From NCBI GenBank assembly GCA_025450315.1, contig JANWHQ010000023.1, positions 1 to 43,273 on the forward strand: a stretch of 43,273 nt of DNA, read 5' to 3'. The translations under genes were made by a program, and so were the position numbers. Shown here one piece after another: positions 23,472 to 31,228 of the stretch. This DNA is from Caulobacteraceae bacterium. Its GTDB lineage: Bacteria > Pseudomonadota > Alphaproteobacteria > Caulobacterales > Caulobacteraceae. Every line of letters starts with the position of its first letter. Within the stretch, counting starts at the first letter, position 1. The notes under the pieces are model-generated. The model ran no database searches. It was not told the DNA's origin and saw nothing but the letters and a program-made list of their open reading frames with translations.

Positions 23472-24326
23472 TCAGCCCTCCACCGGGATCCAGATCTCCA
23501 CCCACTCGCCCGCCTTGCGGCCGGTGAAATAGGGCGGATAGAGCTCGAAGTCCGGGCCGCGCGAGGGGTTCAGTCCGGCTTCCTTGAGCCGCCGGCCCCA
23601 GATGTCCCGCACGGCGGCCTGCATCTGCGGGTGCAGCGCCTCGCCGCTGGCCGTCAGCCGCCAGACCGCATAGGCCTGGGCCGGAACCTCCACGGTCTCC
23701 AGGCCCGGCGGATCGGGGGCGCCGTCCTGCAGCTCCACCCCGGCCATATAGACGAAGTCGCCGGCGTCGGGTGCGCCGGGGAGGCAAAGGCCCAGCGTGC
23801 CGCTCTTCGATCCCGCGACGGGCAGGAACGCATCCAGCCGGTCCCAGAGCGCCGGGATGGCGTGCACGCTGTCGCGGTCGAAGCGGTTCGTGATCCCGGC
23901 GACGCGGAAGGCCGGCCGGCGGGTGATCTCGCCCATCCTTTCCAGGTTGAGGCTCGCGGGAATGGTCAAGACAGGGTCTCCGATCTGGTAGCGGGGATAG
24001 CGGCCGGGGCTGCGGAAGCGGCCGGGCGAGACGCCGAACTGGCGGGTGAAGGCGCGGGTGAAGGCCTGCTGGGACTCGAAGCCGCTCTCCAGCGCCAGCT
24101 CGACCAGCGACACCTCGCCCTCGTCGCTGAGCCGCCGCGCGGCCCGGGCCAGGCGCCGGCGGCGCACATAGGCCATGACGCTCTCGCCGTGCAGGGCGGT
24201 GAACAGGCGCGAGAAGTGGAAGGCCGACAGCCCCGACGCGGCGGCGACGTCGGTCAGGCTCAGGGGCTCTGACAGGCGCGCCTCGATCAGGGCCAGGGTG
24301 CGGCCATGGGCGTCAAGCCGGCTCAT
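23472..24326 (-). CDS. AraC-family regulator with GyrI-like effector domain
   Basis: 284 residues. The N-terminal two-helix-turn-helix domain is seen in LSLTDVAAASGLSAFHFSRL and VSLVELALESGFESQQAFTR, then FGVSPGRFRS. The C-terminal GyrI/AraC-binding domain begins near RRPAFRVAGI and ends PDFELYPPYF...GEWVEIWIPVE, with the usual acidic pocket residues. It has the same architecture as the regulator at 6785. It is divergent from dapE (88 bases) but probably controls other genes, since dapE is housekeeping. The ligand is unknown. Confidence 0.9.
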   Translation of the reverse strand: MSRLDAHGRTLALIEARLSEPLSLTDVAAASGLSAFHFSRLFTALHGESVMAYVRRRRLARAARRLSDEGEVSLVELALESGFESQQAFTRAFTRQFGVSPGRFRSPGRYPRYQIGDPVLTIPASLNLERMGEITRRPAFRVAGITNRFDRDSVHAIPALWDRLDAFLPVAGSKSGTLGLCLPGAPDAGDFVYMAGVELQDGAPDPPGLETVEVPAQAYAVWRLTASGEALHPQMQAAVRDIWGRRLKEAGLNPSRGPDFELYPPYFTGRKAGEWVEIWIPVEG

Positions 24327-24414
24327 GGCGCCAACATGCCGGACCCGCCGGCCCGCGTCTTCACCGGCCTTGCTGCGATTTGCCAGCCCGCGCCCGCCGC
24401 GCTACTCGCGGCCC

Positions 24415-25566
24415 ATGGCCCAGATCGATCCGGTCGAGCTCGCCAAGGCGCTGATCCGCCGGCCGTCCGTCACGCCGCGCGACGAGGGCGCCATGGACGT
24501 CGTCCAGCAGGCGCTGGAGGGCCTGGGCTTTTCCTGCCGGCGCATGCGCTTCGGCGAGATCGAGAACCTCTACGCGCGGCTGGGAACCCAGGGTCCCAAC
24601 CTCTGCTTCGCCGGCCACACCGACGTGGTGCCGCCCGGCGAGACCGACGCCTGGACCTCCGGCCCCTTCGAGGGCGAGGTGCGGGACGGCGTGCTCTACG
24701 GCCGGGGGGCGGCCGACATGAAGGGCGGCATCGCCGCCTTCATCAGTGCGGCCTCGCAGGTGCTGGCCTCGGGCGCGCCCAGAGGATCGCTGTCGCTGCT
24801 GATCACCGGCGACGAGGAGGGGGTGGCCACCCACGGCACGCGGCGGGTGGTCGAGGCGCTGATGGCGCAGGGCGAGAAGATCGACGCCTGCGTGGTGGGC
24901 GAGCCGTCCTCGGCCGAGACCCTGGGCGACATGATCAAGATCGGCCGGCGCGGCAGCATGAACGCCGAGATAGCCGCCCACGGCCGCCAGGGCCACGTGG
25001 CCTATCCGCACCGCGCCGCCAACCCGGTGCGGCCGCTGGTGCGGCTGCTGGACCGGCTGCAGGCGCACCGGCTCGACGACGGCTATCCCCAGTTCCAGCC
25101 GTCGAACCTGGAGGTCACCAGCATCGACGTCGGCAATCCGGCGACCAACGTCATCCCCGCCCGCGCGGTCGCCCGGCTGAACATCCGCTTCAACCCCGCC
25201 CACACCTCGGCCACCCTGGCCGACTGGCTGGACGCCGAACGCGCGAGGGCCGAGGCCGACTTCCCCGGCGTGAAGCTGGAGATGAAGGTGCACGTGTCGG
25301 GCGAGGCCTTCCTGACCGAGCCGGGGCCCTTCGTGGAGACCGTGGTCGAGGCCTGCGAGTCGGCGCTGGGCCGCCGGCCGGAGCTCTCCACCACCGGCGG
25401 CACCTCGGACGCCCGCCTCATCTGCCGCATGTGCCCGGTGCTGGAGCTGGGCCTGGTCGGCAAGTCCATGCATGGCGTCGACGAGCACGTCCCCGAGACC
25501 GACCTGCGCGCCCTGGCCGGCCTCTACCGCGCCCTGATCGACCGGTACTTCGCGCGCTTCGGCTGA
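24415..25566 (+). CDS. dapE: Succinyl-diaminopimelate desuccinylase
   Basis: 383 residues of the dinuclear-zinc M20 family. It splits N-succinyl-LL-diaminopimelate into succinate and LL-DAP in lysine and peptidoglycan synthesis. Zinc and catalytic residues are in FAGHTDVVPPG, YGRGAADMKGG, ITGDEEG (catalytic Glu), CVVGEPSS and GKSMHGVDEHVPE. GRRGSMNAEIAAHGRQGHVAYPH marks DapE rather than ArgE. The ATG at 24415 is preceded by a weak purine stretch; upstream in-frame codons look non-coding. It is followed by an intrinsic terminator. Confidence 0.96.
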   Translation: MAQIDPVELAKALIRRPSVTPRDEGAMDVVQQALEGLGFSCRRMRFGEIENLYARLGTQGPNLCFAGHTDVVPPGETDAWTSGPFEGEVRDGVLYGRGAADMKGGIAAFISAASQVLASGAPRGSLSLLITGDEEGVATHGTRRVVEALMAQGEKIDACVVGEPSSAETLGDMIKIGRRGSMNAEIAAHGRQGHVAYPHRAANPVRPLVRLLDRLQAHRLDDGYPQFQPSNLEVTSIDVGNPATNVIPARAVARLNIRFNPAHTSATLADWLDAERARAEADFPGVKLEMKVHVSGEAFLTEPGPFVETVVEACESALGRRPELSTTGGTSDARLICRMCPVLELGLVGKSMHGVDEHVPETDLRALAGLYRALIDRYFARFG

Positions 25567-25655
25567 TGCTGCCCTGCACCGTGGCTCCTCCGTTCGCCCG
25601 TCTTGCCATCCCCGGACCGCGCGCCTAGGTTCCGCGCCCTTTGGGCCCGCCCACC

Positions 25656-25684
25656 CCCCCTTCGTTTTTCGATGGGGGCTTTTT
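25656..25684 (+). terminator. Intrinsic terminator after dapE
   Basis: CCCCC-T-TCG, a TTTTT loop, CGA-T-GGGGG, then C and a run of five T. The stem is eight pairs with one T-T mismatch. It lies 90 bases after the dapE stop and before the chaperone gene, so the two are probably separate transcripts. Confidence 0.75.
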
Positions 25685-25713
25685 GGCGTTGGGCCCGTGC
25701 GATGGAGGCGCTC

Positions 25714-27027
25714 ATGCCCGGCGAGACCCCCGCGGTGCTCGGGATCGACTTCGGCACCACCAACACCGTGGTCGCCATCGCCGATCCGGACGGCCAGGCG
25801 CGGCTGGTGCGCTTTTCCATGCCGCTGGGCGGCCCGGCTTCGGCCTTCCGCTCGGTGCTGAGCTTCGAGGAGGGCGAGGATGGGCGCGGCCTGGCCATCG
25901 AGGCGGGGCCCTGGGCGGTCGAGGCCTTCCTGGACGCGCCGCGCGACACCCGGCTGATTCAGTCGTTCAAGTCCTTCGCCGCCAGCCCGGCCTTCTCGGG
26001 CACGTCCATATACGGCAAGCGCTTCCACTTCCCCGACCTGATGTGGGGCTTCCTGCACCGGATGCTGGCCCGGGCCGAGGGCGGGCTGGACGTCTCCGGC
26101 GCCCGGGCGGTGGCCGGCCGGCCGGTGGTGTTCGCCGGCGCCGAGCCGGACGAGACCCTGGCCATGAGCCGCTATCGCTCGGCCTACGCCCGCCTCGACG
26201 TCGCCGACCTGGCCTATGCCTATGAGCCGGTGGGGGCGGCGCTGTTCTTCGCCCGGCGGTTGAAGGCCCAGGCCACCGTGCTGGTGGCCGACTTCGGCGG
26301 CGGCACCAGCGACTTCTCCCTGATGCGCTTCCGCCGCGAGGGCGGGGCCGTGCGGGCCGAACCGCTCAGCCGCTCGGGCGTTGGGGTGGCCGGCGACGCC
26401 TTCGACTACCGGATCATCGACCAGCTGGTCTCGCCAAGGCTGGGCAAGGGCGGCGACTACCGCTCGGGCGGCAAGCTGCTGCCGGTGCCCGGCCGCTACT
26501 ACGCCGCCTTCGCCCGCTGGAGCCAGCTGGCTTTGATGAAGGGCTCGCGCGAGCTGCGGGAGCTGCGCGAGATCGCCCGCACCGCCCGGGATCCGGACGC
26601 CGTCGGGCGCTTCATCGCCCTGATCGAGGGCGACCACGGCTGGCGGCTCTACCAGGCGGTCTCGGCGGCCAAGGAGACGCTGTCGAGCGAGCCGGTGGCG
26701 CGCTTCCGGCTGGACGCGGGCGAGCTCCAGATCGAGGCCGACATCGCTCGCGCCGACTTCGAGCGCTGGATCGTCCGCGAGCTGGCCGCCATAGAGGCGG
26801 CGGTCGACGAGGGCCTGGCCCGCGCCGGCCTCGCCGCCGCCGACATCGACACGGTGTTCCTGACCGGCGGCTCCTCGTTCGTGCCGGCGGTGCGCGAGAT
26901 CTTCCTCGACCGCTTCGGGGCGGCCGCCATCGAGACCGGCGGCGAATTCGAATCCATCGCCACGGGCCTGGCCCTCCTCGCCGCCGCCCCGGATCGGGAG
27001 GCGTGGGTCACGCCGGCGCAGATCTGA
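25714..27027 (+). CDS. Short Hsp70-family protein, YegD-like
   Basis: 437 residues with the actin/Hsp70 nucleotide site. Phosphate loop 1 is VLGIDFGTTNTVVAI (residues 10-24), loop 2 is VLVADFGGGTSDFSLM, and the adenosine loop is VFLTGGSSFVPAVREIF. The length and missing beta-sandwich domain place it with E. coli YegD rather than DnaK. Such proteins are presumed ATPases or non-canonical chaperones without proven clients. The ATG at 25714 has GGAGG five bases upstream; the longer frame to 25603 runs through the terminator and is rejected. Confidence 0.9.
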   Translation: MPGETPAVLGIDFGTTNTVVAIADPDGQARLVRFSMPLGGPASAFRSVLSFEEGEDGRGLAIEAGPWAVEAFLDAPRDTRLIQSFKSFAASPAFSGTSIYGKRFHFPDLMWGFLHRMLARAEGGLDVSGARAVAGRPVVFAGAEPDETLAMSRYRSAYARLDVADLAYAYEPVGAALFFARRLKAQATVLVADFGGGTSDFSLMRFRREGGAVRAEPLSRSGVGVAGDAFDYRIIDQLVSPRLGKGGDYRSGGKLLPVPGRYYAAFARWSQLALMKGSRELRELREIARTARDPDAVGRFIALIEGDHGWRLYQAVSAAKETLSSEPVARFRLDAGELQIEADIARADFERWIVRELAAIEAAVDEGLARAGLAAADIDTVFLTGGSSFVPAVREIFLDRFGAAAIETGGEFESIATGLALLAAAPDREAWVTPAQI

Positions 27028-27028
27028 T

Positions 27029-27205
27029 CCCCGCTCATCCCGGCTCCCGGGTCCGGCCTGTGGCCGGCCCGAGGACAGGTTACGTCCGGGATCCGGGACG
27101 CAAGGGCCCCATCCCGCTTGGTGTCCTTGGTGTTCTTGGTGGTTCCTCTTTCTGGGACGGCGCGAACCTGTCCTGGATCCCGGCCGTCGTCGGGATGAGC
27201 GGGTC
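27029..27205. repeat. Second copy of the CCGCTCATCCC inverted-repeat element
   Basis: The ends CCCGCTCATCCCGGC... (27029) and ...CGTCGGGATGAGCGGG (27205) are inverted copies and match those of the element at 22799-22935. Inside lie TACGTCCGGGATCCGGGACG (a palindrome) and, at 27117-27144, a short direct repeat reading on the minus strand as ACCAAG-type units. There is no coding signal. It fills the gap between the convergent chaperone and asd genes. Confidence 0.65.
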
Positions 27206-27222
27206 AAAAGGGGTCGGTCCGA

Positions 27223-28296
27223 TCACGACGCCAGCAGCCGTTCCGCGATCTGGACCGCGTTCAGGGCCGCGCCCTTGAGCAGCTGGTCGCCCGCCACGAA
27301 CAGCGACAGGGTGCGGCCCTCCGGACCCGACAGGTCGCGGCGCACGCGGCCGACCAGCACCTCCTCGCGGCCGGCCGCTTCCGACGGCATGGGGAAGCGG
27401 TTGGCGGCCGGATCGTGCACCACCCTGACCCCCGGCGCGCGCGCCAGCAGCGCCAGGGCGTCTTCCGGCGTCAGCGGCCGCTCCAGCTCCACCGTCATCG
27501 AGATGGCGTGGGCCCGCAGCACCGGCACGCGCACGCAGGTGACCCCCACGCGCATGCCGGGCGCCGACAACAGCCGCTGCAGCTCCTGGACGATCTTCTG
27601 CTCCTCGCCGTTGGCGCCGGTGTCCGGGTCCACCTCGCTGTCGTGGCTGAACAGGTTGAAGGCGTAGGGATGGGCCAGCACCCTGGGCCGATAGGGGCGG
27701 CCGGTCAGATAGGCCGAGGTGGACTGCAGGAGCTCGTCCATCGCCTCGGCGCCGGCGCCCGAGGCGGCCTGGTAGGTGGAGGCGATCACTCGCCTGAGCC
27801 CCGCCGCCCGGTGCAGCGGCGCCAGGGCCAGGACCGCGATGGCGGCGCAGCAGTTGGGGTTGGCGATGATCCCGTCGTGACCCTCGAGCGCCTCGCTGTT
27901 CACCTCGGGGACCACCAGCGCCGCCTGCGGGTCTATGCGGAAGGCCGAGGAGTTGTCGACGACCACCGCGCCCCGCGCCGCCGCGGCCGGCGCGAACCGG
28001 CGCGAGGTGGCCGCATCGGCGGCGAACAGCACCAGGTCGCTGCCGGCCAGGCTGTCCTCGCCCAGCAGCTCCACCGTCAGCGCCTCGCCGCGGAAGGCCA
28101 GCCGGCGCCCGGCCGAACGCTCCGAGGCGAACAGGCGAAGGCCCGCCACCGGGAAGCGCCGCTTCTCCAGGCAGGCGATCATCTCGCGCCCCACCGCGCC
28201 GGTGGCGCCGACGATGGCGACCTGGGCCGGCGCCTTCAGGCGCGCGGGCGCGGTGCGGTGCGGGCTGGCGAGGGCGGCTGAAAGGGGGGGCGACAT
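27223..28296 (-). CDS. asd: Aspartate-semialdehyde dehydrogenase, plant/cyanobacterial type
   Basis: 357 residues. It makes aspartate semialdehyde from aspartyl phosphate for Lys/DAP, Thr and Met synthesis. The NADP fold AIVGATGAVGREMIACLEKR follows a 25-residue N-terminal tail. The active-site Cys is in IIANPNCCAAI, where most enzymes read NPNCST. STYQAASGAGAEAMDELLQS is typical of the plant/cyanobacterial branch, not of the usual alphaproteobacterial one. The substrate loop FNLFSHDSEVDP and catalytic His region VPVLRAHAISMTVE are present. The GGAG of the ribosome site is locked in a hairpin in the leader. A second, canonical asd elsewhere in the genome would not be surprising. Confidence 0.9.
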   Translation of the reverse strand: MSPPLSAALASPHRTAPARLKAPAQVAIVGATGAVGREMIACLEKRRFPVAGLRLFASERSAGRRLAFRGEALTVELLGEDSLAGSDLVLFAADAATSRRFAPAAAARGAVVVDNSSAFRIDPQAALVVPEVNSEALEGHDGIIANPNCCAAIAVLALAPLHRAAGLRRVIASTYQAASGAGAEAMDELLQSTSAYLTGRPYRPRVLAHPYAFNLFSHDSEVDPDTGANGEEQKIVQELQRLLSAPGMRVGVTCVRVPVLRAHAISMTVELERPLTPEDALALLARAPGVRVVHDPAANRFPMPSEAAGREEVLVGRVRRDLSGPEGRTLSLFVAGDQLLKGAALNAVQIAERLLAS

Positions 28297-28300
28297 GGGT

Positions 28301-28453
28301 CCGTCTCCTGGAGGGCCGGGAGACGGGGGCTGGTCCCTCAGCCCCGTCCGAACCGGCCGGGGCTTGAGGGCTGTGCTGGCGTCAGTCTGGACGCGCGCGC
28401 ATCAGCCCCCGCCCCGGAAGGCGGATGGCGATGGCGATGCGCTTGGTGTCCAT
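28301..28453 (-). promoter_or_regulatory. Structured asd leader with possible leader peptide and ribosome-site hairpin
   Basis: On the minus strand, in order: an ORF of 23 codons (ATG 28453, TGA 28382) reading MDTKRIAIAIRLPGRGLMR and then ARPD. Eleven bases later comes a 12-bp hairpin (28370-28335). Its second arm can instead pair with 28331-28326 (GGGGCT/AGCCCC). Last is a perfect 8-bp hairpin CCGTCTCC/GGAGACGG (28326-28301) that contains the asd ribosome site. The ORF lacks an obvious ribosome site of its own. This looks like a translational attenuator; the ligand or amino acid sensed is unknown. Confidence 0.45.
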
Positions 28454-28586
28454 GCAACGCAGCATGGCGCGGTGATAACCGCGACGGGCTTGGCTGTAAA
28501 CCGGGGGCGAAAATCACCCCGCCAAGACGCCTTGCTTCCCGGCGGCCCAGACATTAGGTTCCGCGCCTTCGCCGAAAGGCCAGCGC

Positions 28587-28663
28587 GCGCCCGTAGCTCA
28601 GCTGGATAGAGCACCAGACTACGAATCTGGGGGTCGGGCGTTCGAATCGCTCCGGGCGCGCCA
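28587..28663 (+). tRNA. tRNA-Arg (anticodon ACG), CCA encoded
   Basis: A 77-base cloverleaf. Acceptor GCGCCCG pairs with CGGGCGC, with G as discriminator and an encoded CCA at 28661-28663. The D arm is TAGCTCAGCTGGATAGAGC, the anticodon stem CCAGA/TCTGG has loop CTACGAA (anticodon ACG), and the T arm contains GTTCGAATC. All stems close normally. Confidence 0.97.
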
Positions 28664-28804
28664 ATTTCTCTCGATGGTTCGGATCTCAGGGCGCGCGCTC
28701 CCGCGATCGCGAGAGCTTCGCAAGCCACAGCTGGTCACCGAGGTGCAGCGCATCGCCTCGGCCGCCCTCACGGCCGAAGGCGTCGGAGGGCCCCGGCGCC
28801 GTCC

Positions 28805-29170
28805 TTACCGTTCCGACACCCAGGCCTTGGCCTGCGCCGCATCGGTCAAGGGGAACACCCGCGCCTTGCCGGGCATCAGGAAGGCGAAGGTCTGGATCGC
28901 CAGCCGCATCCACGCCACGTCGGTGACGACCGCGACCCGCTCCCATCGCGAGAGGTGCTCCATCCCCAGGGAGAAGTCCTCCCACATGGCGCCCGGCTCT
29001 ATCCCGGCGAAGTCCGCGCCGACCTGGTAGTAGAGACGCAGCTTCGGATGGGCCTTCAGGGCCGCCTCCACCGTGGGGATCAGCACCGTCTCATAGTCGC
29101 TTCGCGTCACGTGGCCGCTGCAGGCGACGGCCACGACGTCGCCGGCGAAACCGCCGAGTTTGGTGATCAT
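28805..29170 (-). CDS. SpoIIAA-like / STAS-domain protein
   Basis: 121 residues of the SpoIIAA-like family (PF11964), small STAS/CRAL-TRIO-like folds. Marks are VVAVACSGHVTRSDYETVLIP near the N-terminus, LRLYYQVGADFAGIEPGAMW and ERVAVVTDVAWMRLAIQTFA, ending in DAAQAKAWVSE. The role is unknown. Members are often stress- or anoxia-induced. A perfect FNR/FixK box lies 53 bases upstream of the ATG and a TATATT sits between, so expression is probably switched on at low oxygen. Confidence 0.9.
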   Translation of the reverse strand: MITKLGGFAGDVVAVACSGHVTRSDYETVLIPTVEAALKAHPKLRLYYQVGADFAGIEPGAMWEDFSLGMEHLSRWERVAVVTDVAWMRLAIQTFAFLMPGKARVFPLTDAAQAKAWVSER

Positions 29171-29222
29171 GGGATGCGCTCCTGGAAAGGCCCAGGCCTA
29201 ATATATCCTGGCATGATGTGGT

Positions 29223-29236
29223 TTGATGCACATCAA
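29223..29236. promoter_or_regulatory. FNR/FixK binding box
   Basis: TTGAT-GCAC-ATCAA, a perfect match to the FNR/FixK consensus TTGAT-N4-ATCAA. Its centre lies about 36-40 bases upstream of a plausible start for the STAS-like gene (minus-strand TATATT at 29205-29200), close to the -41.5 of activated promoters. Confidence 0.72.
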
Positions 29237-29259
29237 CGATCGGCTCGCGCGCCCGTCGA

Positions 29260-29754
29260 TCATCGCCATGCCAGACCCACGTAGGCGCGGAAGATCAGCA
29301 GTCCGCCGAGGGCGATCAGGGCCGCGGCGAGCACCCGGGCGGCCAGGATCGTGGCGATCCACCGGTCGGCCCGGTTGTACGGCCGGCTGAATTCTTCCGC
29401 CGACAGCAACGCCGCCGTTTCGAACGCCTTGTATCCCGCCAGCACGGCGATGAAGCCGACGACGACCGCGGCGAGGAAGACGCCGGACGCCACGATCAGC
29501 AGGCGCAGGACGTGGGTCGGGGCCCGGTTCGCGTAGAGGCTGCCGATCACGAACCAGCAGGTGACGGCCCCCGCGCCGCCGCCGCTCAGCAGATAGCCGG
29601 TGAGGCTGAAGGATCGGCGGAAGCGTTCCTCCAGCAGAAACTGCGCCAGGTCCCCGTCCGGGGCCTTGCCGCGCAGATCCACCAGCCGGGCCGAACGATG
29701 GCGCCTGGCGTGGGGCGGTCCCGGCGGCGCGATCGAAACATCTTCCTTGGGCAT
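29260..29754 (-). CDS. Membrane protein of unknown function
   Basis: 164 residues from the ATG at 29754. A charged N-terminus of about 45 residues (LLEERFRRSFSLTG at its end) is followed by three hydrophobic segments: GGGAGAVTCWFVIGSLY, LRLLIVASGVFLAAVVVGFIAVLAG and ILAARVLAAALIALGGLLIF. It has no recognised motif. The longer frame to 29916 is rejected because its extra residues look like non-coding translation. It lies upstream of, and on the same strand as, the STAS-like gene, but the FNR box between them points to a separate promoter. Confidence 0.65.
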   Translation of the reverse strand: MPKEDVSIAPPGPPHARRHRSARLVDLRGKAPDGDLAQFLLEERFRRSFSLTGYLLSGGGAGAVTCWFVIGSLYANRAPTHVLRLLIVASGVFLAAVVVGFIAVLAGYKAFETAALLSAEEFSRPYNRADRWIATILAARVLAAALIALGGLLIFRAYVGLAWR

Positions 29755-30025
29755 GGGAGGCTTCTTGTCTGAATGGAGCCGGCGGGCCGGACCCGCCTGC
29801 GCCGCTACTGGGCCACGGCCGCACTCCGCCTTTCGGCACAGGGCCGGGTGCGGATCACCTATGGCGTCCGGGCGCGATTGTGATTGATCCGCCGCAACCA
29901 CGGGTCCGGTCCGCATCCGACGCCCGCAGGCCGAGGCGCGCCCAACGTCGCGATCGTCGCGGCAAGCGTTGCGCTTGGCGCATTTCGCAGGGACGGTGGC
30001 TTCACCACCTTACGGGAAGCAGGTC

Positions 30026-30727
30026 ATGGCCTCACGTCATCGCCAACGCGAGAACCACTACATCGACCGGATCGGCTGGCTGCGGGCGGCCGTGCTGGGG
30101 GCCAACGACGGCATCCTTTCGACCGCCAGCCTGATCGTCGGCGTGGCGTCGGCGGCCGCCGACCATCGGCAGGTGCTGATCACCGGCCTGGCGGGGCTGG
30201 TCGCCGGCGCGATGTCCATGGCCACGGGGGAATATGTCTCGGTCAGCTCCCAGACCGATACCGAAAAGGCCGACCTCAAGAAGGAAGAGGCCGAGCTGCA
30301 AGCCAGTCCGGACGCCGAGCACCGGGAACTGGCGGGGATCTACGTCAAGCGGGGCCTGGAGCCGAAGCTCGCCCGCGCGGTCGCCGAACAGCTCATGGCC
30401 AAGGACGCGCTCGAGGCGCATGCCAGGGACGAGCTGGGCATTTCGGAGGCCACCACCGCCCGCCCCGTCCAGGCGGCCTTGGCGTCGGCGGCCAGCTTCG
30501 CCTGCGGCGCGGCCCTTCCCGTCGTGACCGCCGCGCTGGCCCCCGGCAAGGGCGCCGTCTGGATCGTGTCGGCCGCCTCCCTGGCGGGACTGGGCGTGCT
30601 GGGGGCCCTGGGCGCCCGCACCGGCGGCGCCCCCATGATGCGCGCGGTCGTCCGTGTCGTGTTCTGGGGGGTGATCGCCATGGCCTTCACCGGCGGCGCC
30701 GGCGCGCTCTTCGGCGCCCGCGGATAG
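30026..30727 (+). CDS. VIT family transporter (Fe2+/Mn2+ type)
   Basis: 233 residues of the VIT1/CCC1 family, which moves ferrous iron or manganese across membranes. The first helix is AAVLGANDGILSTASLIVG, helix 2 ends GAMSMATGEYVSVSSQTDTE, then a cytoplasmic helical loop rich in Glu (KKEEAELQASPDAEH...LGISEATTARP) that holds the metal-binding glutamates, and three more helices (AALASAASFACGAALPVVTA, VSAASLAGLGVLGALGA, VFWGVIAMAFTGGAGALFG). The ATG at 30026 follows AAGCAGGTC; the longer frame to 29969 is less likely. It may export or detoxify iron or manganese, which fits the metal-handling genes to its right. Confidence 0.9.
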   Translation: MASRHRQRENHYIDRIGWLRAAVLGANDGILSTASLIVGVASAAADHRQVLITGLAGLVAGAMSMATGEYVSVSSQTDTEKADLKKEEAELQASPDAEHRELAGIYVKRGLEPKLARAVAEQLMAKDALEAHARDELGISEATTARPVQAALASAASFACGAALPVVTAALAPGKGAVWIVSAASLAGLGVLGALGARTGGAPMMRAVVRVVFWGVIAMAFTGGAGALFGARG

Positions 30728-30763
30728 GGGCCGGTTCCCGGCGGTGGGCCAGGCGATCCTGGG

Positions 30764-31228
30764 TCAGGGGATGGCGAGCGCGCGGTCGAGCGAAAGCCGC
30801 CCGGCGCCCCGGCCGATCAGGAACAGCAGCAGCGCCGCCCACGTCAGGTGGGTGGGCCACGCATCGGGGTAGACGAAGATCTCGATGACCAGGGTCATGA
30901 ACAGGAAGGTCGTGGCCGAGAGCCGGGTGAACAGCCCCAGCACGATCAGCACCGAGAACAGGTGCTCGGCGTAGGTGGTGACGTGGGCCGCCACCACCGG
31001 CGGCAGCAGCGGGACGCGGTATTCCTCGGCGAACAGCACGTAGGTCGAGTCCTTGATGTGCAGGAAGCCGTCGACCTTGGTGCGTCCCGACAGGAAGAAG
31101 ATCGCGGCCACCGCGAACCGGACGACCAGGGCCAGGAACCCGTCCGGCAGCAGCCGCCCGGCCCAGCGGGCGTAGAGGCGCAGGGGCTCGCGCCAGGCGA
31201 GGCGGCGGGGGGCGGCGGTCGCGTTCAT
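30764..31228 (-). CDS. DoxX-family membrane protein of the bufferin operon
   Basis: 154 residues with four membrane segments typical of Dox[21 protein letters not shown], then [39 protein letters not shown] and [20 protein letters not shown]. Its start overlaps the bufC stop (ATGA at 31225-31228). DoxX genes are regular fourth members of DUF2282/DUF692/DUF2063 operons. They may handle electrons or thiols for the peptide pathway, but this is not shown. Confidence 0.88.
   Translation of the reverse strand: MNATAAPRRLAWREPLRLYARWAGRLLPDGFLALVVRFAVAAIFFLSGRTKVDGFLHIKDSTYVLFAEEYRVPLLPPVVAAHVTTYAEHLFSVLIVLGLFTRLSATTFLFMTLVIEIFVYPDAWPTHLTWAALLLFLIGRGAGRLSLDRALAIP

Noticed and set aside
28301..28453. 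A known riboswitch class (SAM-II, lysine) upstream of asd
   Set aside because: I could not find the conserved core of either class; only nested hairpins and a short ORF are visible.
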